Positions 23,392 through 35,284 of a stretch of DNA of 64,000 nt are shown here, in pieces; the stretch's first letter is position 1, and each line of letters opens with the position of its first letter. The notes beneath the pieces were generated by a model. It saw only the letters and a list, made by a program, of their open reading frames with translations. It made no database searches and was not told the origin of the DNA. The stretch comes from Phallus indusiatus (Eukaryota > Basidiomycota > Agaricomycetes > Phallales > Phallaceae). The position numbers were made by a program, and so were the translations under genes. The DNA is taken from assembly GCA_027605045.1 (NCBI GenBank), contig JAQFWX010000152.1, forward strand, positions 1 through 64,000, in the 5' to 3' direction.

Positions 23392-25326
23392 TCACACGGC
23401 GATGCCGACTTTGTCCGCAGTCGTAGTATTAGTCTTAGGGACCCGACTGGTTAATTGAATGTCATTGCATCCCATCGGTTTGGGACAGTCGGGGAGGTCG
23501 GAGCTAGATTCAAGAACGTTCTCCTCAGCTGAGAGAGACATACCAGCCACAGTCAACGCATGTTTAGCAGTCTCAGTTTCTCTCCGACAGTGAACACATT
23601 GTTTTTCCCCTTCCTCGAAAAATTGAACCACATGTGAGGTGAAAACACCGGAAGGAGTGTCAGATGATGTATGCGTGCAGTAGGGTTGTTCCGATCGTTT
23701 TTTCTGCAGTCGAAGCATTAATCTACAAACGAGCATGGTCGAGAAGGATTGACTGAAGCTTTAGAGTAGAAAACTTCGTCAATGTTCGGTATTCCGTCCT
23801 AATTGTACTTCACTTACCTCGCCCCCAACGATTTGTAGGTGTTGTTGCCGAACTTTGAGAAAGTGGTTTAAAATGAGGATTGAAGAGAATAATTTTTTTT
23901 TTTGACCCACCAGCAGAAACAGAAAGTTGAAAAAATGCGTCAAGCACACAACAACATAATACATGATACCGTCTCGAAATAATAAGTCCATGAGCTCGGA
24001 GCTATGTAACAGCAGAATTTCAATATAAAATTCACATCAGAACGGGTTTTGAAACGTTGTTGATCGGATAAGACAAACCCTTTTGTTTTGGATGTGATAC
24101 GCTGACCCGGAAACGACTTCCGAATGCACCGTAACTTGTAGAGCGTCATGGCAAAAATTGTTGTGTCCACAATTAACAATCCAGCATAATAAATAGACGC
24201 TACTCGCTCTAGACTGCGCCCAACTAAGCATAGCCTTGTTGTGGCTGAAGAGGATGAGACTTAAGCCTACTGCAAGATTCTCAAAAAAAAAAAGTCACAT
24301 ACAAATAACCCAATTAGGCAGGTTAACTTGATCTGCATTTTGAATTCAAATGACAGATGCGGATAATAGAATTGGTCAAAACTTTTGAAGTTCCGCAAAT
24401 AGCAGCGCAGAAAAAAAAACTCACGTCCAGATCTATTCGCTATTATCATAAAAGCCAGCATCACCCCCCAAAGAAAAAGTAGGAAGAACAAGACGGTGCG
24501 CGAGCGGCGATAGAGCGCGAATGTGCGGAGAATCATCATCCCTTGAGAGGAGAAGGCCGAAGAATTCAAAGCTACGCGACGAATGGACAAGGTGGAAACT
24601 CACAAACAGCAACTATGGGCGCGTAACCGAGTCGGTCATGTTTGGGATTGGGGCAAAGGTTAAGGAGACTTACGGGTCAGAACTAAACACGTAATGAAAA
24701 GGGGAAAGTTTGAACGATAATAAATGTCGCAACTATGAAAACGAATTAGCAATTAATGGGCAAAAACCACGCGGATTAAACATTACGCCTGAAGGAGACG
24801 TTATTAAGAACGGGAGCCCTTAGCAACAAACAAAACGTACTGATGCACTCCAGACAGGAAAGAGAGCTGAATTTTTATGAGAAATTGGGAAGAGGCGAAG
24901 TAGCTCTAATAACCACATACAAAAGCTGCTGAGCACCAGCCCGAAAGGGGTTAAATATCGGACAACAAAGAAGAACCCGCATCCAAAATTAAAGCTTTTT
25001 CGTGCGGCTTTCCATATATATGTAATCTGAAGACGAACGCGCATCGGAAAAAGGGTATTAATGAAGTGAAATAATATACCTCATCGTCAAGAGTTATGAC
25101 TAGAGATATAGATCAAAGACAATTCGCTGAATGAAACAGTATAGCACATACTGTGGTCATATATAAGTATTGTGGTTGAGATAAGTATTGCGTGTCGTTG
25201 GTATCCTCTGCCAGAAAATTGTTTGGTAATTTGATGAGGTTGTTTTGGTAAGTAAACTGGGGAATCTTACACAATGGTGACAAGACCGTTCAAAAGAGCT
25301 GCATTTGCCTCTAGTTGCGACGCCAT
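23392..25326 (-). CDS. DUF6533-like fungal membrane protein, possibly damaged
   Basis: Several minus-strand exons together resemble the basidiomycete DUF6533 multi-pass membrane family. In order they show MASQLEANAALLNGLVTIV from the ATG at 25326, then ITLDDE joined to ITYIWKAARKSFNFG, then FFFVVRYLTPFGLVLSS. Next comes MMILRTFALYRRSRTVLFFL followed by WGVMLAFMII, a further hydrophobic exon, and a polar tail ending at 23392. The conserved (D/E)EITYIW, RY and ILRTFALY signatures are in the family order. Not every exon could be joined cleanly: the piece before ITLDDE changes frame within one exon-like stretch. Either my model is incomplete or the gene is decayed. Family function is unknown. Confidence 0.5.
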
Positions 25327-25563
25327 GCTGTTGAGGAGAATGCAAAAAGAAACGAATTATAGCTTCGTCTTTAAATATAGAGCAGGCTTAAAGCAGAATG
25401 ATTAAGCGATCCGACGACTAATCTTTGGACATAGCCGAATGCTCCTCAATCGATACTGATTTTGATAATTTTTTTTTTCTTGGCGGAGACAGGTGCAAAC
25501 AAGGTTATCTATGCGAGAATCTATGGCGGCAAACTCGTAAGCAAGTCGCTCGGAGACTAGGAT

Positions 25564-27217
25564 TTATGGAAAGACGGATAACACCACATTTCTACCGCTG
25601 CCCAGGCTTTGTTCAAATAAATTGTTCATCTGTATGGTTCGCCCAGGCAGATTCTCGACTAAATATAAGTAACGATCAATCAGAATTAGACTTTCTGTGA
25701 CAGGACCGATTCTACTTCGTAAAGTATGGAGAACCTCTAATTGCGACTTTAAGCTTGGATCAACCTCATCACATGGTTCGTTTATTAGAGTTCTGTCTAA
25801 TTTCCGTTCGGCCTCGGAGACGAACTTTCCGAAAGTGGTATATGCGGTGTCAGGCAAACGACCTATCTTTATGGATCGAGTTGCCTCGGAAAGTTTTGTG
25901 TCACGTTGAGAGAGCATTAGTTTCCCCAGAAGAGCCCTATACACGACTTTCCGAATGGCTAGATCGGCAATTGTCTTTGTGGAAGAATTAATCGCCCATT
26001 GAAGGGGAGATTGAGAAGCCAAGCTACGGTGATTGTAGGACAGATACAATTTGGTTTCTAATTCATCGTTTGCATCGACGACCAGCTTAGATAGGGGGAA
26101 ATCTAAAAATATTACTTCAAAATCCGCGAATAGTTACTCCTAAAAGACGCACCTGTGTCGGGAGACATTAGGTTATAACAACACCCTGCTACCGTTAAAC
26201 CCGCCGCAAACCAAGCACGATCGGGTGAAATCCGGGAATTCTCCACAAAGAAACGAAATATATCAGGTGTAAGGGAGCCACAAGCGTGCAGTGCAACACA
26301 AACAATTGGAATAGGATTTGTTGTTGAATTACTAGAAAGCCATTCAGTCACAGATTGCTGAAGGCTAGCTGGATTGACGTCAATTGTTTGATGTAATAAT
26401 GTTCCCTCCCGATTTTGTGCATCAATCGGTCCCTGAAAGGGTTCCGAGTTGCGAGGAGGCAGTTCTGGCGCAGCTAATTGACTCAGCTCACGCGACTGTT
26501 GCTTTCGCTGGGCTTTCGCAATATTGTTTGTACGTCTCTCAGAACCTTTGGTTTGAACTGGAGAAAAATCCAGAGCCAAAACATTCATTGAAAGTGGTGG
26601 TTGAGTCAGAGCTCTCGAAAGATACCCCTGGAGATTCAAGTCAGTAATGATAAAGAGATTTGAAGTAGAAATCGACGAACTTGTCCAGCGCCTGCATCAA
26701 CAATATATTTTAAATCACTACGACTTTTCAAATTATTAGAAAGAAAAGATATCATTTGGGACACTTCATGGGCCTTTTTTGGTGACATTCCGCGTAGTGG
26801 CGGTGAGTTTGAATGACCAAATTCAAAATCAACTTCGCGGGGTAAAGTAAGAGAATCAATTCGGTGGAGGAGCTCATTAAGCGGCTGAGGGATACTGAGG
26901 TAACGGCTGGGATCAAGACCATATCCGGGAACAAGGCATTTCCAAATATCATTCCCTCCGCCGGCCCAATCCCACCAGGGTAACCATTCATGTTTTGGAC
27001 CATCGTTGGCTACATCGTTGGGATGCGATTCTAATAATGATTGAACAAGCGGTGTAGTCAAAAATTCTAAACATGCTGCGACGTAATTTTGAACCATAGT
27101 TGTTGAGGTAACGTTGATTGTGTCATCGCGAAATGCAGCTGGCAATTGATTCGGTGATAGACCCCTTAAAGACTGTTCCATAGTATCGAATGGATGACGA
27201 AAATAGACTTTTTGTGC
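25564..27217 (-). CDS. METTL25/RRNAD1-like SAM-dependent methyltransferase
   Basis: Three exons are clear: 26681-27217, 26153-26627 and 25564-26102. They splice to give the family motifs MSPKKAHEVSQMISFL, then VDAGAGQ joined to GYLSRAL (SAM-binding loop). Next come VALHACGSLTPD, AGCCYNLMSPDT and, near the end, ESLILIDRYLYLVEN with NLFEQSLGSGRNVV. This order matches METTL25-type proteins; members of the family have been linked to RNA or ribosomal-protein modification. The 5' end is unresolved. An upstream stretch around 27480-27590 encodes VNTLHLLVDLLLSEQEPAIA and probably belongs to the gene, but I could not join it. A Lys/Arg/Gln-rich linker separates the SAM motif from the HACG motif. Confidence 0.85.
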
Positions 27218-27599
27218 CTGTTAATGTCAAACATCCAGTCAGGTTATGGCGAATACAATAAAAAAGGAGGAAAGAATGCACGCACATATCTCCGGGGAGA
27301 AATCTGTGTTCAAGTCTTAGCGGAAACCGCCGCGTCACAGTTACATATCACATTACCAAAATAGAGTAATAAAATAGATGCAACACAAATTTAACAATTA
27401 TTAAAAAAAGATCACGAGCAGTATATTCAACAGTAGCCCTGACTAAATACAGTTTGTTTCTTTGATTTATTTTTGCATTGAAATGGGGACGAATTACTAC
27501 TTGATGGTCTTGAGTCTCCGCGATCGCAGGCTCTTGCTCGCTAAGTAACAAATCAACTAGGAGATGAAGAGTGTTTACGGATTCAGATGTCGCTTGGAG

Positions 27600-28341
27600 A
27601 AAGACCTTGTTACTGAGGCGATATTATACACGAACAACAAGTTCCATCTTAATCGCGGTCTTGGACGAGGCTAAGCGCAAAAATATCCGGCTTCGGCGGT
27701 GGACTATTGACTCGGACGCCTACAAAATTGTCGTCTTTGTGTGCTTGATATATTCCCGCTTAATAACTAGTAGTATCAAGGGATACAGAGTTTTGATAAT
27801 CTATCAAAGTAGAACGCGTGATTGGAGGCAGTGTCTGCCATGAAAGTAAGAATGAACATACTGCTCTTCGCGACTATGGGCCGGAACGCTCTTAAGTGGG
27901 ACAAAGTTCCTCGACCGCCTTCGGATCATTACCCGTGGCGATTGGGATTCATTCCCGAGTTAGTCTCGTGGTCGATGGAGTCGGTACAAGTTCGTAGGTG
28001 CCATTACATAGCGTGTCGGACTCAAAGTCACAAAGGGTGTTGAGATTGCTGCCTCGACATTTCCCCAAGTAGTCCTAGATTATCCATGTGAATAATAGAA
28101 GTCCACCAGACGTTCACCAGATGTGTAATTTGACAGGGAAGAGCTCCGAGTGCTGAGTGGACCTCGCCGTTCGGGTTAAACAGGAGTTTAGTCAGCATCT
28201 GTCAGCAACCGCCCAACCTTCGGAACACCACGCCACTCAGGTCCGCGTGTCTTGCGTCGTGGTGACTTCAGAGTTACTTCTAACAGGCGCACACACCTTT
28301 CAAATTCAAACCGTCATCTAACATACATACAGCTATTGGCT
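27600..28341. other. divergent spacer upstream of KGD1
   Basis: This region is shared by the divergent methyltransferase gene and KGD1. It should contain both promoters and possibly the unresolved first exon of the methyltransferase gene. The frames at 27571-28043 show no domain. Confidence 0.45.
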
Positions 28342-31300
28342 ATGTTACGGCGACAAGCACTCAGGGCGGGTCAGTCTTTGCGCTCCTTGCGCATCTCACC
28401 TAGCCTTATTTCTCGCCATCTTGCCTCGGCTGCACCCGGAACCGATATTTTTGCCAATGGAACGAATGCCTATTATGCAGAAGAAATGTACAAACGCTGG
28501 AGAGCCGACCCCAAGGCTGTCCATTCATCTTGGGATGTTTATTTCTCCGGACTGGACAAAGGATTGCCTGGTCAAGAGGCTTTTCAAGCACCACCTGGAT
28601 TGGTCGTTAGGCCAGCTGATGGAGCTACACAATTGCATGGCTTAGGGGGACAAGAAGTCAATGATCATTTGAAGGTATGATGTGTTCTTCTTACAAAAAA
28701 ATTGTTACGTTTGTAATAACAAATTTCTTGCACAAAGGTTCAATTGCTTGTTCGAGCTTACCAAGTCCGTGGCCACCACATTGCAGACCTTGATCCTTTG
28801 GGCATATTAGATGCTGATTTGGACAACATTCGACCTGCTGAATTAGAGCTAAGTCATTATGGATGGTCGGAGCGCGATCTCGACAAACAATTCACATTGG
28901 GACCTGGTATTCTACCTCATTTCGCAACTGAAGAACGAAAGACTATGACATTACGAGAAATAATCAAAACCTGTAGACGAATATACTGTAAGTCGTAAAT
29001 CTATACAGCGCACGTATCGATTTACTTCATGCTCTTTTTAGGTGGTGCCGTTGGGATTCAATATATTCATATTCCCGACAAAGATCAGTGCGACTGGATC
29101 CGTGAACGCGTGGAGATTCCCAAACCTTGGAACTATACCGGAGAAGAAAAGAGAATGATCCTAGATCGTATAATGTGGTCCGAAATGTTCGAGAAGTTTA
29201 TTGCCAGCAAATATCCCAATGAGAAGCGATTCGGTTTAGAGGGATGCGAGACTCTTATACCCGGCATGAAGGCATTGATAGACCGCTCCGTTGATCATGG
29301 AGTAAAGTCCATCACTATTGGCATGCCTCATCGGGGTCGTCTCAATGTTTTAGCTAATGTTATTCGAAAACCTATAGAAGCTATCCTAAACGAATTCTCT
29401 GGCAGTAACGATGCATCGGAAGGAGGCGATGTCAAATACCATCTTGGTGCGAACTACGTTCGACCCACACCCTCCGGAAAGCGTGTGGCCCTTTCATTGG
29501 TTGCCAATCCGTCTCACTTGGAGGCCTGCACTCCCGTCGTACTCGGAAAAACCCGCGCTATTCAACATTTCGATAAAGATGAGAAGGAGCATAAAGTTGC
29601 TATGGCTGTGTTACTCCACGGTGATGCAGCATTCGCTGGGCAAGGTGTAGTCTACGAAACCATGGGCTTCCATAATCTTCCTTGCTATGGCACTGGCGGT
29701 ACCATACATTTGATCATCAATAACCAGATTGGTTTCACTACTGATCCACGATTCGCACGATCAACACCATATCCGTCAGATATTGCCAAATCCATTGATG
29801 CACCTATCTTCCATGTTAATGGCGACAATGTTGAAGCTGTTACATTTGTTTGCCAACTAGCAGCAGACTATCGAGCTAAATTCAAGAAGGACGTTGTCAT
29901 CGATGTCGTTTGTTACCGTCGTTATGGACATAACGAAACTGATCAGCCCAGTTTCACGCAGCCTAGAATGTACAAGGCGATTGAGAAGCAACCGACTCCA
30001 TTGACACAATACACAAATTTCTTGGTTGGTCGCAAGACTTTTACCGAAAAGGATATCGAGGAACATCGGAAATGGGTTTGGGGAATGCTTGAGAAAGCTG
30101 CTGACGGGGCGAAGAATTACGTGCCTTCGAACAAAGAATGGTTATCTGCGTCATGGCCGGGATTCCCTTCGCCTAAAGAATTAGCCGAGGTTACTCTTCG
30201 TTCCCAAAATACCGGTGTTTCCGAAGAAGTGCTAAAGAAAATTGGACATGCGATATCTGTTCCTCCATCAAAATTTAATGTTCATCGCAATCTTGCTCGA
30301 ATCCTAGCAACTCGGGGTAAAACTGTCGAAGAAGGTACTAACATTGACTGGGCAACTGCTGAGGCACTTGCGATTGGCTCGCTCGCCCTTGAACAGATTC
30401 ATGTTCGTTTGTCTGGCCAGGACGTGGAGCGTGGTACCTTTTCGCAACGACATGCTGTACTCCATGACCAAGAGAATGAGGAACAATATATACCTCTTAA
30501 CCACTTGGGTGGTAACCAGGCTCGCTTCGTGGTCTGTAACTCTTCGTTATCTGAATACGGTGCTCTTGGATTTGAGATGGGTTATTCGCTGGTATCTCCT
30601 GACGCCTTGACTATTTGGGAAGCCCAATTCGGTGACTTCGCAAATAATGCACAAGTTATCATCGATCAATACGTCGCATCGGGCGAACGCAAATGGCTCC
30701 AGCGCAGTGGTTTAGTCATGAGCTTGCCACATGGATATGACGGACAAGGACCCGAGCACTCTAGTGGGCGTATTGAACGATTCTTGCAGCTTTGCGATGA
30801 TAACCCACATGTTTTCCCCTCACCGGAAAAACTTGAGCGACAACACCAGGACTGCAATATGCAGATTGCTTATCCTACGTACGTACACACCGTTATGTCG
30901 TGCTGCATCGCTTACTTACCATTAATTTAGTGAACCTGCCAACTACGTGAGTGCTAAACATGACACCTTTGTCTTATCTTATTGATGTGACCACTAAAAC
31001 ATTCTCGGGTAGTTTCACGTCCTCCGTCGTCAAATTCATCGTGATTATCGCAAGCCGGTAAATAGAACTTCCGCCGTTATTAGCCTCCATTATAAACTCT
31101 AAGCTTATTTTTTGACTTTTTAGCTCATTCTATTCTTCTCTAAATCTTTACTCCGACACCCCGCTGCGAGATCTGATATCTCGGAAATGACTGGCGACAC
31201 TCACTTCCAGCGATATATTCCCGAACGTCACCCCGAGGAACTTGTTCAGCCGGAAGAAATTAAACGTCACGTATTGTGTAGCGGTAAGTCACGATCCACT

Positions 31301-31928
31301 TGTTTATCATTCTTTTTTTCTTTCTTTTATGAAAAGTTCGATATTAATGGGTGATTGATGTTAGGTCAAGTATATTACACTCTTCTCGACGAACGCAGAA
31401 AACGTGGCATCAACAATATTGCTATAAGCAGATTAGAACAAGTATCGCCTTTCCCGTATGACCTGGTACGTTTTTCTTGATATTCATTATCTACCATTGA
31501 GTTTTGCGTATTCATGGAGCGGGCTGTAGCTTACTCCGGATCTCGATCGCTATCCTAATGCCGATTTGCTCTGGTGTCAGGTAAGAAGGGCTTTAGGCGT
31601 TTTAAGTGATGAATCTCAATCCTCTTTCCTTTTCTGAAGGAGGAGCCATTGAATAATGGTTCTTGGACTTATGTTGACCCGCGTATTCTGACTGCGTCCA
31701 GACAAACTCAATACCACAAGGACAAACGCCCGCTCTATGCCGGACGTGCGCCCACCAGCTCAGTTGCCACCGGCCACAAAGTAAGCATTCACATTTTTAG
31801 TATGTTCACATTCTTTGGTTTACTTAACAACAATCGTGTTATAATAGGCTGTTCACAAGAAGGAAATTGAGCAATTCGTTACGGACGCGTTCAACCTTGA
31901 ACGCGAACAATCCTGGGATCGCAAGTAA
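28342..31928 (+). CDS. KGD1: 2-oxoglutarate dehydrogenase E1 component, mitochondrial
   Basis: This is the thiamine-diphosphate E1 enzyme that decarboxylates 2-oxoglutarate in the TCA cycle complex. Ten exons splice in phase: 28342-28674, 28738-28987, 29042-30878, 30931-30946, 31013-31057, 31124-31283, 31365-31465, 31530-31580, 31640-31780 and 31848-31928. The product is about 1004 residues, the usual length. The N-terminus [19 protein letters not shown] is a typical mitochondrial presequence. Next comes the E1 N-terminal helix region ([10 protein letters not shown]). Active-site motifs are [46 protein letters not shown] and [14 protein letters not shown], then [20 protein letters not shown] in the transketolase-like part. 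The ATG at 28342 is preferred over an upstream in-frame start because it begins the presequence. An AATAAA hexamer follows the stop. Confidence 0.97.
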
Positions 31929-34099
31929 AACAAATAAACCAGGGAAACGTGTTTCGAATCGATTAAAAGTCTCCTTTCTCGAATTGAACTATGACCCGGA
32001 TTTTCAAACAGACTATTAATCGTTTGTCTTTGTCAAAACCAAAAAAAATTAAGCAGCTTTGTCGGCATCGCCCTGTAATTTTTTCTTCTTTGATTGCAAT
32101 TTGTTAATTGGCGCTATGTAATTTGCGACATATCACGCGTTCTTTTTTCCCTTTTATTTAATTTTTTCTTTAAAACTGTCTTCCTTCTTTTCCCCATTTA
32201 TCATTGTATATACATTTTATTTGTGTTGATGAAGCTTTGAATATTGCTGACGTGGAAGTCGTCATTTTTTCTTTTTCAAAAAAACCTCAGCATTATTATA
32301 TTACCATGTACGTCATCTAATATCATCTTTCTAAAACAGTACAAAGATATGGATGCATTGCTTGAAATGTTAGTAATGAGATCTTGGGAGATGTGAAATG
32401 CCTTGGCGCATTGTTTGCTCGTGATGTATATAATACATTTACCCAACGTCTCAGATTATTGAGGATTTTTAGTGTGCCAATCATGATTTGCCAGTAAGTA
32501 GTTGTTGACCGTGAGTGCACGGTTCACATGCACGCTCAGGCCAGCTCACCAATCCTCCACGTTTTGCTGTCAATGCGTCAATGAATGAATGAATGAAGAG
32601 AGAGGTATTAATAAATACATGCATACACATAGTACATATAGCGGGGAACAATGATATTTTTCCGAAAGTCAATCTAATTGGCATAATGGAAATTATCCCA
32701 CACTGACTGTTTCGAAGCCGACACCACGGAGGTAATACATGATTGAGATCACGCCGAATTTATAATAAACGTGTTCATGTTCATCACATAAAAAAAAACT
32801 TGAACCTTCTACAGAATACGTTCATATATGCATTGTATATATATGCGCCTGGCACCAAGTTCTATATTAATAGTTAGACTTGAGCTTGAGCTTGAGCTTG
32901 GATCTGGCTAATTAGAAACTCCCCGGCGCTGTACTAATGTATTGTATTATATATTCGAAGTGCTCGTGTGCGCAGCATATATATACATGTGTCGTAATAG
33001 GACTAATTACAATTCTTGGAATATATATATATGCGTGTCTGGAAGATATTGGACCCGTTCGTGGATAACGGATATATGGAATATACAACGTACGTCCATG
33101 ATTATTACATTGAAGAACCCGGGATAATCTCGGAATTGGCCATGTCCTTTCAAGTCAAAAGCCGGTATTGATGCGAAACCACTAGAAACTTGAAGCACGA
33201 TATATGATGCGTGAATAGTGTCAATTATTTCATTTTTTATTGAATACATTCGCATTTATATGTAATAATAAAATAAAGATACATTGTCGAGAGGATCGGA
33301 TTTGTTTTTCAACAGACATTTAAATTCTGATTTTACATTTCGCTTTTTGTTTTAGTGATAACAACAACAATAACAGCAACACAACACGAAACAACAACAG
33401 CAACAACAGTACAGAAGCGTTCTCCTAAAACTTGAGGGGTTGAACCTGAGGAAGGAGAAAAAAGCTGTACGTGTACATGTGAATACAAGGAAGGAAGGAT
33501 TGCGTGGTATAAACGAATGATGTAAAGGAAGGGGAGCTAAAACAAAACCGCCATCCTTAAGAGAGAAAGAAAAAATGCAAAAAAATGTTGCTGAAAAATA
33601 TTACAACAGATGAAAACCAAAAAAAAGGAGTGATGAAGCACCAAGAAATAAAGTTCTGCACACCTCCAATTTTATATATGCAAGAAAGAAAGAAGAAAAG
33701 AGCGGAGTCCAGACTAACGCGCGCTGAAGGGGAAATTTGGAAGTTGGGGAAGAACAAATGACATTGTGTGATAATTTTGGAACAATAAGAAAATGCGAGT
33801 GTGGGTGGACACAAGAGAGGATCGGAGATCATTATAGAGGGCCGATGGATGATGATGGATCGTTGATGATGGAGAGTGTGCGTGAGACAAAAATGGATGG
33901 GTGCAGGGCGTTGATTGTAACCAGATGAATGATTTCCGAAAAGTCCTGAATTGAACGAATTGTACAAGTGTGTATTTCTCTCTTTTTTTTTATATATCTC
34001 GGCGGGGGGGTATCAAAATGTACACTTTTTTTTTGTTTTCGTGTATACACGTGTGGTGATTGTCGGAATTATCGACCGGCAGGCCAGTTTTGCTTAAAC
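31929..34099. other. intergenic, convergent
   Basis: This spacer holds the KGD1 3' region (AATAAA at 31933-31938), then AT-rich sequence with TATA-type alternations near 32830-33030, a hexanucleotide repeat at about 32879-32901 and an AAC-rich patch at 33360-33410. The last few hundred bases should be the 3' part of the polyQ gene. No coding region is supported. Confidence 0.5.
32879..32901 (+). repeat. TTGAGC hexanucleotide repeat
   Basis: About four tandem copies of TTGAGC lie in non-coding sequence downstream of KGD1. Confidence 0.75.
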
Positions 34100-35284
34100 T
34101 TAGATTTTGAGGTTTGCAAAGTTGGTTGCCACGTTTTGATGGTGTCCTGGGGGGACGAGCGTTGGACTAGCCACATAAGAAGTAGCAGTCGTTTTTGACA
34201 TGAGGGGGTGGCGAGGCGTAGATAGACGGTAACTTCCGCCTCCGCCGGTGTTTGAACGAGGCCGAGTGGTGATTGTCGACACGCCTAGCTTTTGTTGTGG
34301 TTGCTGTTGCTGTTGCTGTTGCTGCTGTTGAATTTGATGATAATCTACACGAGGAGTATGAGAAATTGTATCATGCGTAGAACGATGACGAGAGTGTTTT
34401 GATTGTTTAACGTCGGCCGGAAATTCTTGATTAAGAGGCTGAAATATATGCGCCTCAAAGTGATTAGTTCTATGAGTGGCAACGTAGGATTCGTTCTGAC
34501 GAGGAGTGTCGTTAGCCTTTCCGCGTTGTAAATGTGAATAACCGGAGAGGACGGTTTTGGGATCACCTGGATGATGATCATTTTTGAAGGCAGGTTCGAA
34601 ATCAACACGAGTTGATGGAATGTGGAGTGGAGGGTAATTTCCGCGATTGAACTGAGACGACAGCACTCTGGGACGAGATGAATGTGGTTTGTTAATATCG
34701 GAGCTGAATCCAACGTCGTCCTCATTCTCGTCATCGTCTTCTTCCCCGTCCTCGTCGCCGCCGTCAGCGGAACTATAAGCCGTGCTGTGCTTCGTGTCAG
34801 GTCGATGATGGTAGTCGGCAGAAGTTTGGTTTATGGGATTGTATCGCCTGTAATGTGTCGAACTCGAGGCTGTGCCATGTTTGAGAGATGATGAGTGGCC
34901 TGGCCACCTTGCGGAAATGGGTGAATCCGGGGAAGTAGATGGATCGCTGTTCGTCAATGCGGAAGGTTCAGGAAAGGAGTAGAGAGACTGGACAGCCTGG
35001 GTGCGTTTTTTGGAGTTGTGGTAGAGGAGTGTCCCGTCACGAACGGTGCCCATGCCGCCACGAGCAGACTGTTGGCGAGCGCGATGAAAGAGGACATCCG
35101 GATGAAGCGTATGGCCGAGTTGGTCGCTGTGCGGGCTCATATCCGACTCGTCATCGTAGCTTTCGGAGAAAGACATTGCGAACATGAAGTCGGGGTTCTC
35201 GTCATTCGACGACGACGAGGAAGATGGGATTGGGAGTGGATTGGATACGACGCGTGGCGTGTCGCGGCGCCATGCCTGTCGCAT
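34100..35284 (-). CDS. disordered polyQ/Ser/His-rich protein, unknown function
   Basis: This is an uninterrupted frame of 394 residues starting MRQAWRRDTPRVVSNPLPIP. The protein is low complexity: a serine run near residue 25, a strongly acidic block (GDEDGEEDDDENEDDVG) near the middle, and a tract of about eleven glutamines towards the C-terminus. A glycine run and a basic-polar end follow. I see no signal peptide, membrane segment or folded domain. A nuclear regulatory role would fit the composition, but that is inference. The length of the frame makes a real gene likely. Additional introns cannot be excluded. Confidence 0.65.
   Translation of the reverse strand: MRQAWRRDTPRVVSNPLPIPSSSSSSNDENPDFMFAMSFSESYDDESDMSPHSDQLGHTLHPDVLFHRARQQSARGGMGTVRDGTLLYHNSKKRTQAVQSLYSFPEPSALTNSDPSTSPDSPISARWPGHSSSLKHGTASSSTHYRRYNPINQTSADYHHRPDTKHSTAYSSADGGDEDGEEDDDENEDDVGFSSDINKPHSSRPRVLSSQFNRGNYPPLHIPSTRVDFEPAFKNDHHPGDPKTVLSGYSHLQRGKANDTPRQNESYVATHRTNHFEAHIFQPLNQEFPADVKQSKHSRHRSTHDTISHTPRVDYHQIQQQQQQQQQQPQQKLGVSTITTRPRSNTGGGGSYRLSTPRHPLMSKTTATSYVASPTLVPPGHHQNVATNFANLKI

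Noticed and set aside
33360..33412. CAACAA-rich tract near the polyQ gene
   Set aside because: It could have encoded Gln or Asn repeats, but it lies outside any open frame linked to the gene at 34100 and reads as simple non-coding repeat.
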